This document shows, piece by piece, positions 54,839 through 63,821 of a DNA stretch of 64,000 nucleotides. Position numbers and translations under genes: made by a program. Every line of letters begins with the position of its first letter. The first letter of the stretch is position 1. This DNA is from Flavobacteriaceae bacterium UBA3356 (lineage in GTDB: Bacteria; Bacteroidota; Bacteroidia; Flavobacteriales; Flavobacteriaceae), in NCBI GenBank assembly GCA_002360635.1, contig DEQW01000001.1, positions 62,001-126,000 of the forward strand, in the 5' to 3' direction. The notes under the pieces were generated by a model. That model was not told the DNA's origin. It saw only the letters and a list, made by a program, of their open reading frames with translations, and searched no databases.

Positions 54839-56065
54839 TTATACTAATTGCTTGAGAGCAATCTCAAAGGCTGTTTTACTGATATTAGTTTTTGAGCTAT
54901 TATTATCAAACGTATTCTGAATAGCATTTTTAATGGTCATTGAAGTATCGTTAAAAATAGCTTCATCGGTCATTTGTACTTTTCGTTCCATAAAGTAAGC
55001 AAACACGCGTGCCATACCACAATTACTTATAAAATCGGGTATTAAGCTTACACGTTCATCTGTATATTCCATTATTGGACCAAAGAAGATTTCTTTGTCT
55101 GCAAAAGGCACATTGGCCCCACAGCTAATTACCTCTAGTCCGCTATCGATCATTTGCGATATCTGCTCTTTTGTTATTAAACGCGAAGCTGCACACGGGG
55201 CAAATATTTCAGAGTCTAAAGTCCAAATTTTTTCATTTATCTCTTCAAAAGAAAGCATATTTTCGGCTACAAGGCTATTTCCATTTTTATTCAGGAAAAG
55301 CTCTTTGATTTCTTCAAACGAATATCCGTCTTCATTAATGATTCCACCTACTCTATCGATTATACCGACAACTTTGGCTCCCATTTGGGATAGATAATAA
55401 GCTGCTGCTGCACCAACATTCCCAAAGCCTTGAACAATAGCTTTTTTATCTTTTATATTTCCGCCGTAAATATCGTAATAATGACGAACCGCTTCGGCCA
55501 CACCATATCCAGTAACCATATCGGCCACTGTGTATTTACGCATAACATCTGGTGAGTACGTATTGTTTTCCAACACCTTTATTACTCCTTGCCGTAATTG
55601 ACCAATTCTATTGATTTTATCGGCTTCGGTAGGTGTAAAATGTCCTGTAAAAACACCTTCTTGAGGATGCCAAACACCACTTTCTTCAGTAATTGGAATT
55701 ACTTCGTGTATTTCATCAACATTCATATCACCCCCAGTACCATAATAGGCTTTTAACAAGGGAGAAACAGCTTTGTACCAACGCTCTAAAACCCCTTTTT
55801 TACGGGGATCGGCTGGATTAAAATTAATTCCAGATTTTGCTCCTCCAATTGGTGGGCCAGAAACCGTAAACTTTACTTCCATTGTTTTTGCCAATGACAA
55901 CACCTCATTCATATCAAGACCTTCTCGCATACGCGTACCGCCACCAGCAGCACCGCCTCTTAGTGAGTTAATAACGGTCCAGCCTTCGGCTTCGGTTTCG
56001 GGATCATTCCAGTGAAAAACAATTTCGGGAGATTTATCTTCGTACTTTTTAAGTAATTGCTTCAT
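54839..56065 (-). CDS. Glu/Leu/Phe/Val dehydrogenase
   Basis: The 408-residue dehydrogenase has the substrate-binding GPPIGGAKSGINF with the conserved Lys, TGGDMNVDE, and the NAD-binding motif VQGFGNVGAAAAYYLSQMGAKVVGIID. This is the glutamate/leucine-type amino-acid dehydrogenase family. The sequence alone does not settle the substrate: GGAKSGI is near the glutamate type (GGAKGGI), but the length and N-terminus are unlike classical GDH. It probably links amino-acid nitrogen to keto acids. A -7 element (TATATTTG, 56085-56092) lies 19 bases upstream. It heads the leftward cluster to folC. Confidence 0.88.
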   Translation of the reverse strand: MKQLLKKYEDKSPEIVFHWNDPETEAEGWTVINSLRGGAAGGGTRMREGLDMNEVLSLAKTMEVKFTVSGPPIGGAKSGINFNPADPRKKGVLERWYKAVSPLLKAYYGTGGDMNVDEIHEVIPITEESGVWHPQEGVFTGHFTPTEADKINRIGQLRQGVIKVLENNTYSPDVMRKYTVADMVTGYGVAEAVRHYYDIYGGNIKDKKAIVQGFGNVGAAAAYYLSQMGAKVVGIIDRVGGIINEDGYSFEEIKELFLNKNGNSLVAENMLSFEEINEKIWTLDSEIFAPCAASRLITKEQISQMIDSGLEVISCGANVPFADKEIFFGPIMEYTDERVSLIPDFISNCGMARVFAYFMERKVQMTDEAIFNDTSMTIKNAIQNTFDNNSSKTNISKTAFEIALKQLV

Positions 56066-56084
56066 TAAATGGTAAGTTAAGCCA

Positions 56085-56092
56085 CAAATATA
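56085..56092 (-). promoter_or_regulatory. -7 element for the dehydrogenase-nhaD-exbB operon
   Basis: The minus strand reads TATATTTG, an exact TAnnTTTG, 19 bases before the ATG at 56065. No -33 element is clear. Confidence 0.45.
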
Positions 56093-56131
56093 AAAAACTT
56101 AGAAACGGTTGCTCTTGTTTTTAGCTAATTT

Positions 56132-57196
56132 TTAGTAACCAAAAACCAAACCAGACGAATGATCTCGTTTTGCTCCAGTCACACTAGCTAGGCAGTTTAC
56201 TTCGTTGCGAAGTTTTAAAACTCCCAATAACCCAAAAACAAGAGCTTCCTTGTTTTCAATTAATTTTTCAGAAGGGATTACTATTTCTAAGTTTTTAAGT
56301 TTCTGCAAACGCTCTATTAAAAAAGAATTATAGACACCGCCACCTGTGATAAGAATTTTTTTTGCTTCAGAAAATTGATTGGCCAATTGTATGGCTATGT
56401 GTTCGGTAAACGTGCGCAATATATTTCGAGACGTTTCTCCTGAAGCTTCTAAAATAGGGAATATATAGGCTTTAACCCATTCTACACCCAACGATTTAGG
56501 AGGCTGTTCGTTATAATAATTTAAATGGTTTAATTTATTTAGTAAATCAACATTTATTTCGCCTGAAGCCGCCATCTTTCCGCCATCATCGTAGGACTGC
56601 CCTAGTTTTTCTGCATATAAATTCAATACTATATTTACAGGGCAAATATCGTAGGCAATTCTATTTCCATTTTTTTTAAATGAACAATTTGCAAACCCGC
56701 CCAGGTTTAAACAGTACCCGTATTCTGAAAAGAGCAGTTTATCACCTATGGGAACAAGAGGGGCTCCTTGACCACCCAGCTTTACATCCTGAACCCTAAA
56801 ATCGCAAACTACTTTTTGGTTAATTAATTTGGCTAGTTTTGGCAGATTCCCTATTTGCAATGTAATTCCCTTTTCGGGCTCGTGCAGAATGGTATGGCCG
56901 TGACTACAAACAGCGTCTATCGCTGCAATTTTATGTTTTGAAATAAATGCTGAAATAACTTGCGAAAGGTAATCAGTATAGTTTTCGTTTAACTCCTTTA
57001 GCTTTTCTTCAGGATAATGAACCGCTTCTTGCAGTGTTCGCTTCCAAATAGTTGGATATTCAATTGTTTGGGAAACACCTATCTTAAAGCTCCATTTTTG
57101 CCCTTCTGAAATTTCAAAAAAACACGCTGCCATATCAATCCCGTCGAGAGATGTACCGCTCATAACACCAATAACGTGATAGCTAGTTTTTTTCAT
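56132..57196 (-). CDS. anmK: Anhydro-N-acetylmuramic acid kinase
   Basis: The 354-residue sugar kinase starts MKKTSYHVIGVMSGTSLDGID, with the AnmK phosphate loop MSGTSLDGID, and continues VCSHGHTILHEP, CLNLGGFANCSF and ILITGGGVYNSFLIERL. It phosphorylates and opens 1,6-anhydro-MurNAc released by wall turnover, giving MurNAc-6-phosphate. It complements mpl at 2.1 kb. The start at 57196 is preferred; a reading from 57220 adds eight residues unlike the family. It is divergent from the acyl-CoA dehydrogenase gene. Confidence 0.94.
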   Translation of the reverse strand: MKKTSYHVIGVMSGTSLDGIDMAACFFEISEGQKWSFKIGVSQTIEYPTIWKRTLQEAVHYPEEKLKELNENYTDYLSQVISAFISKHKIAAIDAVCSHGHTILHEPEKGITLQIGNLPKLAKLINQKVVCDFRVQDVKLGGQGAPLVPIGDKLLFSEYGYCLNLGGFANCSFKKNGNRIAYDICPVNIVLNLYAEKLGQSYDDGGKMAASGEINVDLLNKLNHLNYYNEQPPKSLGVEWVKAYIFPILEASGETSRNILRTFTEHIAIQLANQFSEAKKILITGGGVYNSFLIERLQKLKNLEIVIPSEKLIENKEALVFGLLGVLKLRNEVNCLASVTGAKRDHSSGLVFGY

Positions 57197-57290
57197 AATG
57201 TAAAAATAATTAAATAACAACCTCTAACCTTCTTGAAACCGGATTTTAGTTTTAACAAAAACGTAAAAAAGTTAAAATTTTAAATTTGAG

Positions 57291-57312
57291 ACCTGCCTGA
57301 CGATAGGTAGGT
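57291..57312. repeat. Small palindrome upstream of the acyl-CoA dehydrogenase
   Basis: ACCTGCCT and AGGTAGGT pair (one G-T) around a GACGAT loop, directly before the TTTG promoter element. Short hairpins of this CCTGCC...GGCAGG type recur between genes in flavobacteria as far as I recall; only one copy is seen here. Confidence 0.45.
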
Positions 57313-57342
57313 TTGAGTTTTACTTTAAATGCGGTATCTTTG
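57312..57342 (+). promoter_or_regulatory. Canonical promoter of the acyl-CoA dehydrogenase gene
   Basis: TTTG (57312-57315), a 19-base spacer and TATCTTTG (57335-57342) match the Bacteroidota consensus exactly, 34 bases before the ATG. Confidence 0.78.
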
Positions 57343-57376
57343 CACGACTTTTAGTAAACACTTTTAAAACAAGCTT

Positions 57377-58519
57377 ATGGATTTTAATCTTTCCGAAGAA
57401 CATATCATGATTCGCGATGCAGCCCGCGATTTTGCAAACAACGAATTAAAACCTGGGGTCATCGAGCGAGACAACAAACAAGAATTCCCTGCCGAACAGG
57501 TAAAAAAAATGGCTGAACTTGGCTTTTTAGGAATGATGGTGGATCCAAAATACGGCGGTGGCGGTATGGATACTGTGAGCTATGTTTTAGCAATGGAAGA
57601 GTTAAGTAAAATCGACGCTTCTTGTTCCGTAATTGTTTCGGTAAACAATTCCCTGGTTTGCTGGGGACTTGAAACCTACGGGAGTGAAGAACAAAAACAA
57701 AAATATTTAACAAAATTGGCAACCGGCGAATCCATTGGGGCGTTTTGTTTAAGTGAGCCAGAAGCTGGTAGTGATGCAACCTCACAACGTACTACGGCAA
57801 TAGATAAAGGCGATCATTATGTTTTAAACGGCACCAAAAACTGGATTACCAATGGAGGTAGTGCAGACTATTATTTGGTAATTGCACAAACAGACAAAGA
57901 GAAAAAGCACAAAGGCATTAACGCCTTTATTGTTGAAAAAAGCTGGGACGGTTTTGAAGTTGGCCCTAAAGAAGATAAATTAGGAATTCGCGGTAGTGAT
58001 ACCCACACCTTAAACTTTAATGATGTAAAAGTCCCAAAAGAAAACCGAATTGGTGAAGATGGCTTCGGATTTACATTTGCCATGAAAACCTTAAGTGGTG
58101 GCCGTATTGGTATTGCTGCACAAGCCTTGGGAATCGCAGCTGGAGCATATGAGATGGCTCGCGATTATTCTAAAATTAGAAAAGCGTTTGGTACTGAAAT
58201 CGCCAACCACCAAGCTATCGCTTTCAAATTAGCCGATATGCATACCGAAATAACTGCTGCTCGTCATTTAGTAATGAAAGCCGCTTGGGACAAAGACCAA
58301 GGAAACAACTACGATATGAGTGGTGCAATGGCAAAATTGTACGCCAGTAAAGTAGCAATGGACACTACTGTTGAAGCGGTACAAGTACACGGCGGAAACG
58401 GTTTTGTAAAAGAATACCACGTAGAACGTTTAATGCGTGATGCAAAAATCACACAGATTTACGAAGGAACTAGCGAAATACAGAAGATTGTTATTTCGAG
58501 AGGGTTGTTGCGGGATTAG
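57377..58519 (+). CDS. Acyl-CoA dehydrogenase
   Basis: The 380-residue flavoenzyme shows FCLSEPEAGSDA (FAD/substrate), WITNGGSADYYLV, RTFGAEI-type KAFGTEIANHQAIAFKLADM and the C-terminal QIYEGTSEIQKIVISR with the catalytic Glu. The overall pattern is that of short-chain (butyryl-type) acyl-CoA dehydrogenases. It oxidises acyl-CoA to enoyl-CoA and passes electrons to ETF; chain-length preference is inferred. It is monocistronic, with its own promoter and a strong terminator. Confidence 0.94.
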   Translation: MDFNLSEEHIMIRDAARDFANNELKPGVIERDNKQEFPAEQVKKMAELGFLGMMVDPKYGGGGMDTVSYVLAMEELSKIDASCSVIVSVNNSLVCWGLETYGSEEQKQKYLTKLATGESIGAFCLSEPEAGSDATSQRTTAIDKGDHYVLNGTKNWITNGGSADYYLVIAQTDKEKKHKGINAFIVEKSWDGFEVGPKEDKLGIRGSDTHTLNFNDVKVPKENRIGEDGFGFTFAMKTLSGGRIGIAAQALGIAAGAYEMARDYSKIRKAFGTEIANHQAIAFKLADMHTEITAARHLVMKAAWDKDQGNNYDMSGAMAKLYASKVAMDTTVEAVQVHGGNGFVKEYHVERLMRDAKITQIYEGTSEIQKIVISRGLLRD

Positions 58520-58529
58520 TCTCAGCACA

Positions 58530-58642
58530 TCGACTTCTCTCAGTGACCTACATATAAAACAAAAACCCGGCTTTTTAAGTCGGGTTTTTGTTTATGTAAA
58601 ATTTAAAGACACGCATACTGCAAGGTAGCTGAGCGAAGCCGA
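58530..58642. repeat. Inverted repeat pair around the acyl-CoA dehydrogenase terminator
   Basis: The arm at 58530-58549 (TCGACTTCTCTCAGTGACCT) and the arm at 58623-58642 are reverse complements at 16 of 20 positions. Both resemble a CTTCGACTTCGCTCAGTGAC-type sequence that I recall as a frequent intergenic repeat in Bacteroidota. The terminator hairpin sits between them. Confidence 0.5.
58557..58594 (+). terminator. Intrinsic terminator after the acyl-CoA dehydrogenase
   Basis: AAACAAAAACCCG pairs with CGGGTTTTTGTTT, extended inward by a G-T pair and three further pairs around a TTT loop. T-rich sequence follows, and the A-rich left side would also serve the convergent porin gene. Confidence 0.85.
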
Positions 58643-58644
58643 AG

Positions 58645-60540
58645 CTATAAAAAGAAGTTCCATACCAATCCAAACCGTATTACAGCATCCCGATATGGAT
58701 AGCCAGGGGCAGAAAATTGGTCATTTGTACTTTTAAACAATTGATTAAAATGTTCCCATTTAAAGAAAATACGTGTCTGTCTTATTTTAGCGCTCAAAAA
58801 TAAATCTACCAAAGGAAAACCACCTAATTCTTGGTCATTTTGCACATAAAATTCTGCTAAAACCGGGTCATATGCATTCATATTATATTCAGTAAAGTAT
58901 TTAAAAGTAACTCCGGTTTGTAAAAACAGTGCTTTTTTAAACAATTCATCTTGAAAATACAAGGTGTTTCTTGTTACAATTTGCGGAACGTTAAACACCT
59001 CTTCCCCACTCACTGCTTGTTGAAATAACACGGTATTATCGAGGGCGAATTTTCCATAACGGAATTCTTTTTGAGCTTTTACCTTTAAATAATCCACCCG
59101 GTCACCAAATTGCTGTGGGGTTGGCGTTGAATCGTTTTGCTGAATAGCATAATAGGTATAATCATCTATTCCGGTATAACTTATTGAAGCATTTAGTAGT
59201 TTTTTAGATTGCAACTCAAACTTCAGTTCTTGAGTTTTTACATTTTCAAAATTGTTTTGCCAGTTGTAATTCACATAATCGCTCTGGTAGAGTTGATATC
59301 CAAAATTAGGCGCTACCGAATGGACCTTCACAGAGGCTTCTACTTTATTATCTTCACTAAATGAAAAAGAAGCAGCTCCGGTTAAATAATTAGCATCATA
59401 ATCGCCCGAAATATTGACGGCCCCTTTTCCTGAAAGCTCAAAGCCTCGGTATTGTTTTTTATAGGCGGCACCAAACTGAACTAAATTGCCTTGTAACCGG
59501 TTTGAGATGCGTCCTTCGTCTAAAATTAAAACCGAATTGTAGCCGTAATTATAATCTGTGTAACCCACAAAAGCGCTAATATTCCCTAAAAGATTATTTT
59601 CCAATCGAGCATAGCCTTGAATATTGAAATCTTCTAAGGTTGTTTTGGTTCGTAAGTTGTTAGTTTCATACGAATCGCCATAGCTTTCAAAAGGTGTATC
59701 TTGTGTATATAAAAATGATTTTTCTTCAAAACTGAAACGGTTCCCGACTGCCAACACATTATAATTAGTACTATCTCGCTGACTAATTAATTCATACTCA
59801 TGATCGGCATAAAAACGCAATCCTTTTAATAGGTTTTCGGCATCTTCAAAATTGACATCAATACGGCCTCGATCGTTAAATTCTGGGTTGTCATTCACAA
59901 ATAAATCAATCGAATTAGGTGGCAATCCACCGTTTTCTTCATTTAAAATATCTTGGGCAGCAATGTGAGCACGTATTTTATATCGTTTACTCTTTGTATG
60001 ATAATTGGTAGTAAAACGGAAATTTCCGGTACTGGTTAAAATATTTTGATAGGTTCCTAATGATCGAACCCCTTTGTAAGCCACTGAAAAATTAAACTGT
60101 TCATTGGTGTTTACCGTAAAAAAAGCGTCCAACTGCTGGCCTTGTTCAAAAGCAGTTTTAAAGTATAGCTCAGATAATGGTGTGGGAACACTATAATATT
60201 TCATATCACCAACATCCATATAATTAAAATGGTGTGATTGCGCTACAAACAACGGTTTTAAGTTAAGTTCATCAAAAGTATAGGCAAGTGAATTATAGGG
60301 CTGACCAACGTTTGAAAAAGGCAATAACTCGAACCGGTCCCTTCTTAAATAATTAAATTTATATAATTTTTGAACACTTAATGTAGTATCCAAATGTGTT
60401 GTATCGCGATCTGCTGAAATGATTTTATATAATTCAATAGGTGGCTTTTCTGGTTTTTCGGTATTTCCCGAAGGATCATCCTGAGCAAACAGGCAGTTTC
60501 CAAAAGGAAGAAAAAGAAGTAGTAAAAGCAGTTTTTTCAT
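58645..60540 (-). CDS. Putative outer-membrane porin (Porin_10-like)
   Basis: The 631-residue product has a signal peptide (MKKLLLLLLFLPFGNCLFAQ). The mature chain is rich in alternating hydrophobic and aromatic strands and ends in an aromatic strand (RFGLVWNFFL), as outer-membrane barrels do. Segments such as YNYLRRDRFELLPFSNVGQPYN-like text near 70-95 and NEQFNFSVAYKGVRSLGTYQN fit the Bacteroidota 'putative porin' family (PF14121). The transported solute is unknown. It is divergent from rnhB, with back-to-back -7 elements in the 61-base spacer. Confidence 0.82.
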   Translation of the reverse strand: MKKLLLLLLFLPFGNCLFAQDDPSGNTEKPEKPPIELYKIISADRDTTHLDTTLSVQKLYKFNYLRRDRFELLPFSNVGQPYNSLAYTFDELNLKPLFVAQSHHFNYMDVGDMKYYSVPTPLSELYFKTAFEQGQQLDAFFTVNTNEQFNFSVAYKGVRSLGTYQNILTSTGNFRFTTNYHTKSKRYKIRAHIAAQDILNEENGGLPPNSIDLFVNDNPEFNDRGRIDVNFEDAENLLKGLRFYADHEYELISQRDSTNYNVLAVGNRFSFEEKSFLYTQDTPFESYGDSYETNNLRTKTTLEDFNIQGYARLENNLLGNISAFVGYTDYNYGYNSVLILDEGRISNRLQGNLVQFGAAYKKQYRGFELSGKGAVNISGDYDANYLTGAASFSFSEDNKVEASVKVHSVAPNFGYQLYQSDYVNYNWQNNFENVKTQELKFELQSKKLLNASISYTGIDDYTYYAIQQNDSTPTPQQFGDRVDYLKVKAQKEFRYGKFALDNTVLFQQAVSGEEVFNVPQIVTRNTLYFQDELFKKALFLQTGVTFKYFTEYNMNAYDPVLAEFYVQNDQELGGFPLVDLFLSAKIRQTRIFFKWEHFNQLFKSTNDQFSAPGYPYRDAVIRFGLVWNFFL

Positions 60541-60559
60541 TGATTTTTTACTTTCAAGG

Positions 60560-60575
60560 CAAAGGTATACTTTTG
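60560..60575. promoter_or_regulatory. Abutting divergent -7 elements, porin and rnhB
   Basis: The minus strand reads TACCTTTG at 60560-60567 and the plus strand reads TACTTTTG at 60568-60575. Both match TAnnTTTG exactly and touch with no base between. Each points to its own gene, so the two promoters should compete for the same polymerase site. Confidence 0.55.
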
Positions 60576-60601
60576 AACGGAATTCTTTATTTTAAATTTT
60601 A

Positions 60602-61201
60602 ATGCTGAAGCTTAAAATAAATAAAAACCTAATAGAATGTGGCACAGACGAAGCCGGGAGAGGTTGTCTGGCGGGCCCTGTTACCGCTGCAGCTGTTATT
60701 TTGCCCGATGATTTCAGCCATCCTTTTTTAAACGACAGCAAACAACTTTCAGAAAAAAAGCGAATTGAACTAAAACAAATAATTGAAAAAGAAGCAATCT
60801 GTCATGCCCATACCCACGTTATGATGCATGAAATAGACGAAATTAACATTCTGAATGCTTCTATTTTAGCGATGCACCGTTCTATTGAAAAATTAATGCA
60901 CCAACCTCAATTTATCGCCATAGACGGCAACCGCTTTAAGCCCTACGGAAAAACACCTTTTGAATGTGTGATAAAAGGCGATGGCAAGTACCTGCATATT
61001 GCAGCAGCATCCATTTTGGCAAAAACTGAACGAGATGCTTTTATGGCACGCATTCACGAAGAGCACCCAGAGTACAACTGGAAGAAAAACAAAGGCTACC
61101 CCACTAAAGAACACCGTGAAGCCATTAAAAAGTTGGGGGCAACCGCATATCATCGTAAAAGTTTTAAGTTACTTCCTGATCAATTAAAATTAAATATTTA
61201 A
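60602..61201 (+). CDS. rnhB: Ribonuclease HII
   Basis: The 199-residue product has the catalytic motif CGTDEAGRGCLAGPV (Asp16, Glu17), LNDSKQLS, and a later IDGNRF Asp, followed by AAASILAKTERDAFM. These are the RNase HII acidic residues that cut RNA in RNA-DNA hybrids and at single ribonucleotides. The length is typical. It is driven from the -7 element at 60568-60575. Confidence 0.95.
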   Translation: MLKLKINKNLIECGTDEAGRGCLAGPVTAAAVILPDDFSHPFLNDSKQLSEKKRIELKQIIEKEAICHAHTHVMMHEIDEINILNASILAMHRSIEKLMHQPQFIAIDGNRFKPYGKTPFECVIKGDGKYLHIAAASILAKTERDAFMARIHEEHPEYNWKKNKGYPTKEHREAIKKLGATAYHRKSFKLLPDQLKLNI

Positions 61202-61261
61202 CTGTTAACAACCCGTCAATAAATCCTTGTTGTGTTAACTTAATCTAGGCAAATTACTTGT

Positions 61262-61269
61262 TATTTTTG
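61262..61269 (+). promoter_or_regulatory. -7 element before the large lipoprotein
   Basis: TATTTTTG matches TAnnTTTG and ends five bases before the preferred ATG at 61275, overlapping a GTG at 61269 that would otherwise be a start. Confidence 0.4.
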
Positions 61270-61274
61270 TGTGG

Positions 61275-63701
61275 ATGGGGTATACTAAAATTTTAACGGC
61301 AATATTTGTTATTTTGCTTTGGGGCTGTGATCAATCTGCTTCAAAAAAAGCGGAGTTGATAGACTTTGTTCCGCAAGACAGCGATCTGGTATTAAAGATT
61401 TCAAATTTTGAAACCTTACAGAACGATTTAAAGAATAGCGCGCTTATTTCAGAATTTAGTAAAACAAACCTCACCACCTATTTTACTGAAACCAACAACC
61501 TTTTTAAATACCTCAGCCCAAAAAACGAAAGCTACCTTTCAATCCGCACTCGTAACGATAGTGTAACCGATTACACTTTCGTTGCTCGACAGGATTCTAC
61601 CGTTTTCAAAACCGATTCCATTCAAAACCGCTCGGTTGAAACTTTGAAATTTGATGACATTTCCTTGCAACGCATCACCATTGATAACAAAACAGCATAT
61701 TCTGCTATTCAGGACAGTGTTTTTATAGCCAGTAGCTCGCAAGAAATAATCACAGCTATTTTAAAGGGAAAAAACAAACAGACACCAAACTTTAAAAAAG
61801 CTATTTCGGTTAAAGAAAGCAGTGAACTTACAGCTGTCATCAACAACCCAAAGGTGTATGTAAACGACTCAACCAATGTGAACTTTGCTACAAATATAGC
61901 TTTGGACATTTCAGTATTGCCCAATGCATTCACGGCCACTGGAGTTACTTTGGCGCGAGATACCGTACCACAATTACTTCGGGTTTTCGAAGGGCAGGTG
62001 CCGCAACAAAACGATTTGGAGCAAATAATACCTAATGACGCCTTAGCTGCTAATTCCTACACGTATAATGATGCCACAGCTTTGAGCAAGAACCTACAAC
62101 CGTTTCAAAAATTAAATTCTTCTGAAAACATAGGAAATATTTTAGGTTCGGTTAATGAAATAGGTGAAATTTTTCTGAAAGAAGGAAATGCAATAGTATT
62201 AAAAAGTATTGACACCGATATGACCAATGAAGCGTTGGGACGGTTTATTTCAGAAAACAACTCATTTCGAGAAACGACCATTTATGATTTTAACCAACCC
62301 AATTTATTGCACCAAACCCTTAATCCGTTGATTAGTAACGCTGAACTATCGCAAGCTTTTCAATTGGATGATTTTTTTGTGATTTCAGAAAACGAAGCGG
62401 TTACACAAGCCATTATTACTGCTTATAAAAACAATGATGTATTAGGTAAAAGCCATTATTTTGAAGATGCTTCAACGCAATTGAGTAACGCTTCTTCCAT
62501 TTTAATTTACAAAATGGGAAATCGAATTACAGACGCAATTGCGCCATATTTTTCTTCGGAAATTTCAACTATTTCCCTATCAAACTATCCGCTGGCCTTG
62601 CTTCAGTTTACATACGATCGTGATTTTGCACACGTAAACTTGGTATGCAAAGAAGCTTCAGAAAATAAACAGCAAACAGGATCAGTTTCTGAACAATTCA
62701 GTATTGAACTAGAAAATACTGTTTTAGGCGAACCTCAGCTATTTACCAATCACCGGACCAATGGAAAAGACATCGTTGTACAGGATATTGGGAATAAGTT
62801 GTATTTTATTTCAGAAGAAGGAAAAACGCTTTGGACCAAAAAACTTGACAATCCCATTCTTGGTAAAATCCATGAAGTGGATATCCTGCGAAACGGCAAA
62901 AAGCAATTGGCTTTTGTCACAAAAAACAACTTTTATATTTTAGACAGAACCGGAAATAATGTGTCGCCTTTCCCACTTCAATTTAAAGATAAAATAACAC
63001 AACCACTCTCCGTTTTCGATTACGACAACAACCGCAAATACCGTTTTATCATTACCCAAGGCAAAGAGCTGTTTATGTATAACAACAACGGAAACATTGT
63101 AAAAGGGTTTACTTTTGAAAAAGCCAAAAGCAACATCGTTTTACCACCCCAACACATACGGATGGGCAATAAAGATTATATTGTTATTGCTGAAGAAAAC
63201 GGCCATTTGAACATTTTGCACCGAACTGGAAAAGTACGTGTTCCGCTCTCAAAAAAGTTTGAATTCTCTGAAATCCCCATTGAAGAAGAAGGAAATAACT
63301 TTGTGGTAATTACTAAAGACAATAACAAGGTAAGTATTTCGCAGACTGGAAAAACAACTACACAAACCCTCGATGTAAGTAACAGCTATGGTTTTGTGGT
63401 AAACGGAAACGTAAAAGCCACTATGGATGACAACCTATTGCGCATTAACGGTAAGCTCACCGAATTACCATTTGGTATTTACAGCCAACCGAAAATTTTC
63501 ACCGTAAACCGAAATAAATATATCACCACGACCGAAACCCAAGAAAGCAAGGTCTATGTTTTTGATGCTTCTGGAGATCTTTTAAATGATTTCCCTGTGT
63601 ATGGTAACTCAGCTTCAGAAATTGGGAGGCTATCTTCAAAAGGTAAAATTGGAATAGTTGTAAAAGGCTCGGAGAAAGAAGTTGTTTTATACGGTATTTA
63701 A
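61275..63701 (+). CDS. Large lipoprotein with C-terminal propeller-like repeats, unknown function
   Basis: From ATG 61275 the 808-residue product has a lipoprotein signal ending LWGC (Cys18). The N-terminal two-thirds show no family I recognise; a segment near 20-120 (LIDFVPQDSDLVLKISNFETL) resembles the start of DUF3352-like proteins. From about 480 it has repeats of the type GKDIVVQDIGNKLYFISEEGKTLW, KQLAFVTKNNFYILDRTGN and KYRFIITQGKELFMYNNNGN, which suggest a PQQ/WD-like beta-propeller. It is probably anchored to a membrane, facing the periplasm or the outside. No enzymatic motif is visible. Confidence 0.72.
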   Translation: MGYTKILTAIFVILLWGCDQSASKKAELIDFVPQDSDLVLKISNFETLQNDLKNSALISEFSKTNLTTYFTETNNLFKYLSPKNESYLSIRTRNDSVTDYTFVARQDSTVFKTDSIQNRSVETLKFDDISLQRITIDNKTAYSAIQDSVFIASSSQEIITAILKGKNKQTPNFKKAISVKESSELTAVINNPKVYVNDSTNVNFATNIALDISVLPNAFTATGVTLARDTVPQLLRVFEGQVPQQNDLEQIIPNDALAANSYTYNDATALSKNLQPFQKLNSSENIGNILGSVNEIGEIFLKEGNAIVLKSIDTDMTNEALGRFISENNSFRETTIYDFNQPNLLHQTLNPLISNAELSQAFQLDDFFVISENEAVTQAIITAYKNNDVLGKSHYFEDASTQLSNASSILIYKMGNRITDAIAPYFSSEISTISLSNYPLALLQFTYDRDFAHVNLVCKEASENKQQTGSVSEQFSIELENTVLGEPQLFTNHRTNGKDIVVQDIGNKLYFISEEGKTLWTKKLDNPILGKIHEVDILRNGKKQLAFVTKNNFYILDRTGNNVSPFPLQFKDKITQPLSVFDYDNNRKYRFIITQGKELFMYNNNGNIVKGFTFEKAKSNIVLPPQHIRMGNKDYIVIAEENGHLNILHRTGKVRVPLSKKFEFSEIPIEEEGNNFVVITKDNNKVSISQTGKTTTQTLDVSNSYGFVVNGNVKATMDDNLLRINGKLTELPFGIYSQPKIFTVNRNKYITTTETQESKVYVFDASGDLLNDFPVYGNSASEIGRLSSKGKIGIVVKGSEKEVVLYGI

Positions 63702-63786
63702 AGAAGTCTGTTTTAAAACCATTGGTTTTACTTCTATTAATTCGCTCATATTAATTATTCCTTAAAAGCCAATTGTTTAACTATCT

Positions 63787-63794
63787 TAATTTTG
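63787..63794 (+). promoter_or_regulatory. -7 element before the last gene
   Basis: TAATTTTG matches TAnnTTTG, 27 bases before the ATG at 63822. No TTTG lies at the usual distance. Confidence 0.35.
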
Positions 63795-63821
63795 TTACAT
63801 TTAAGATAGACAAAGACCCTT

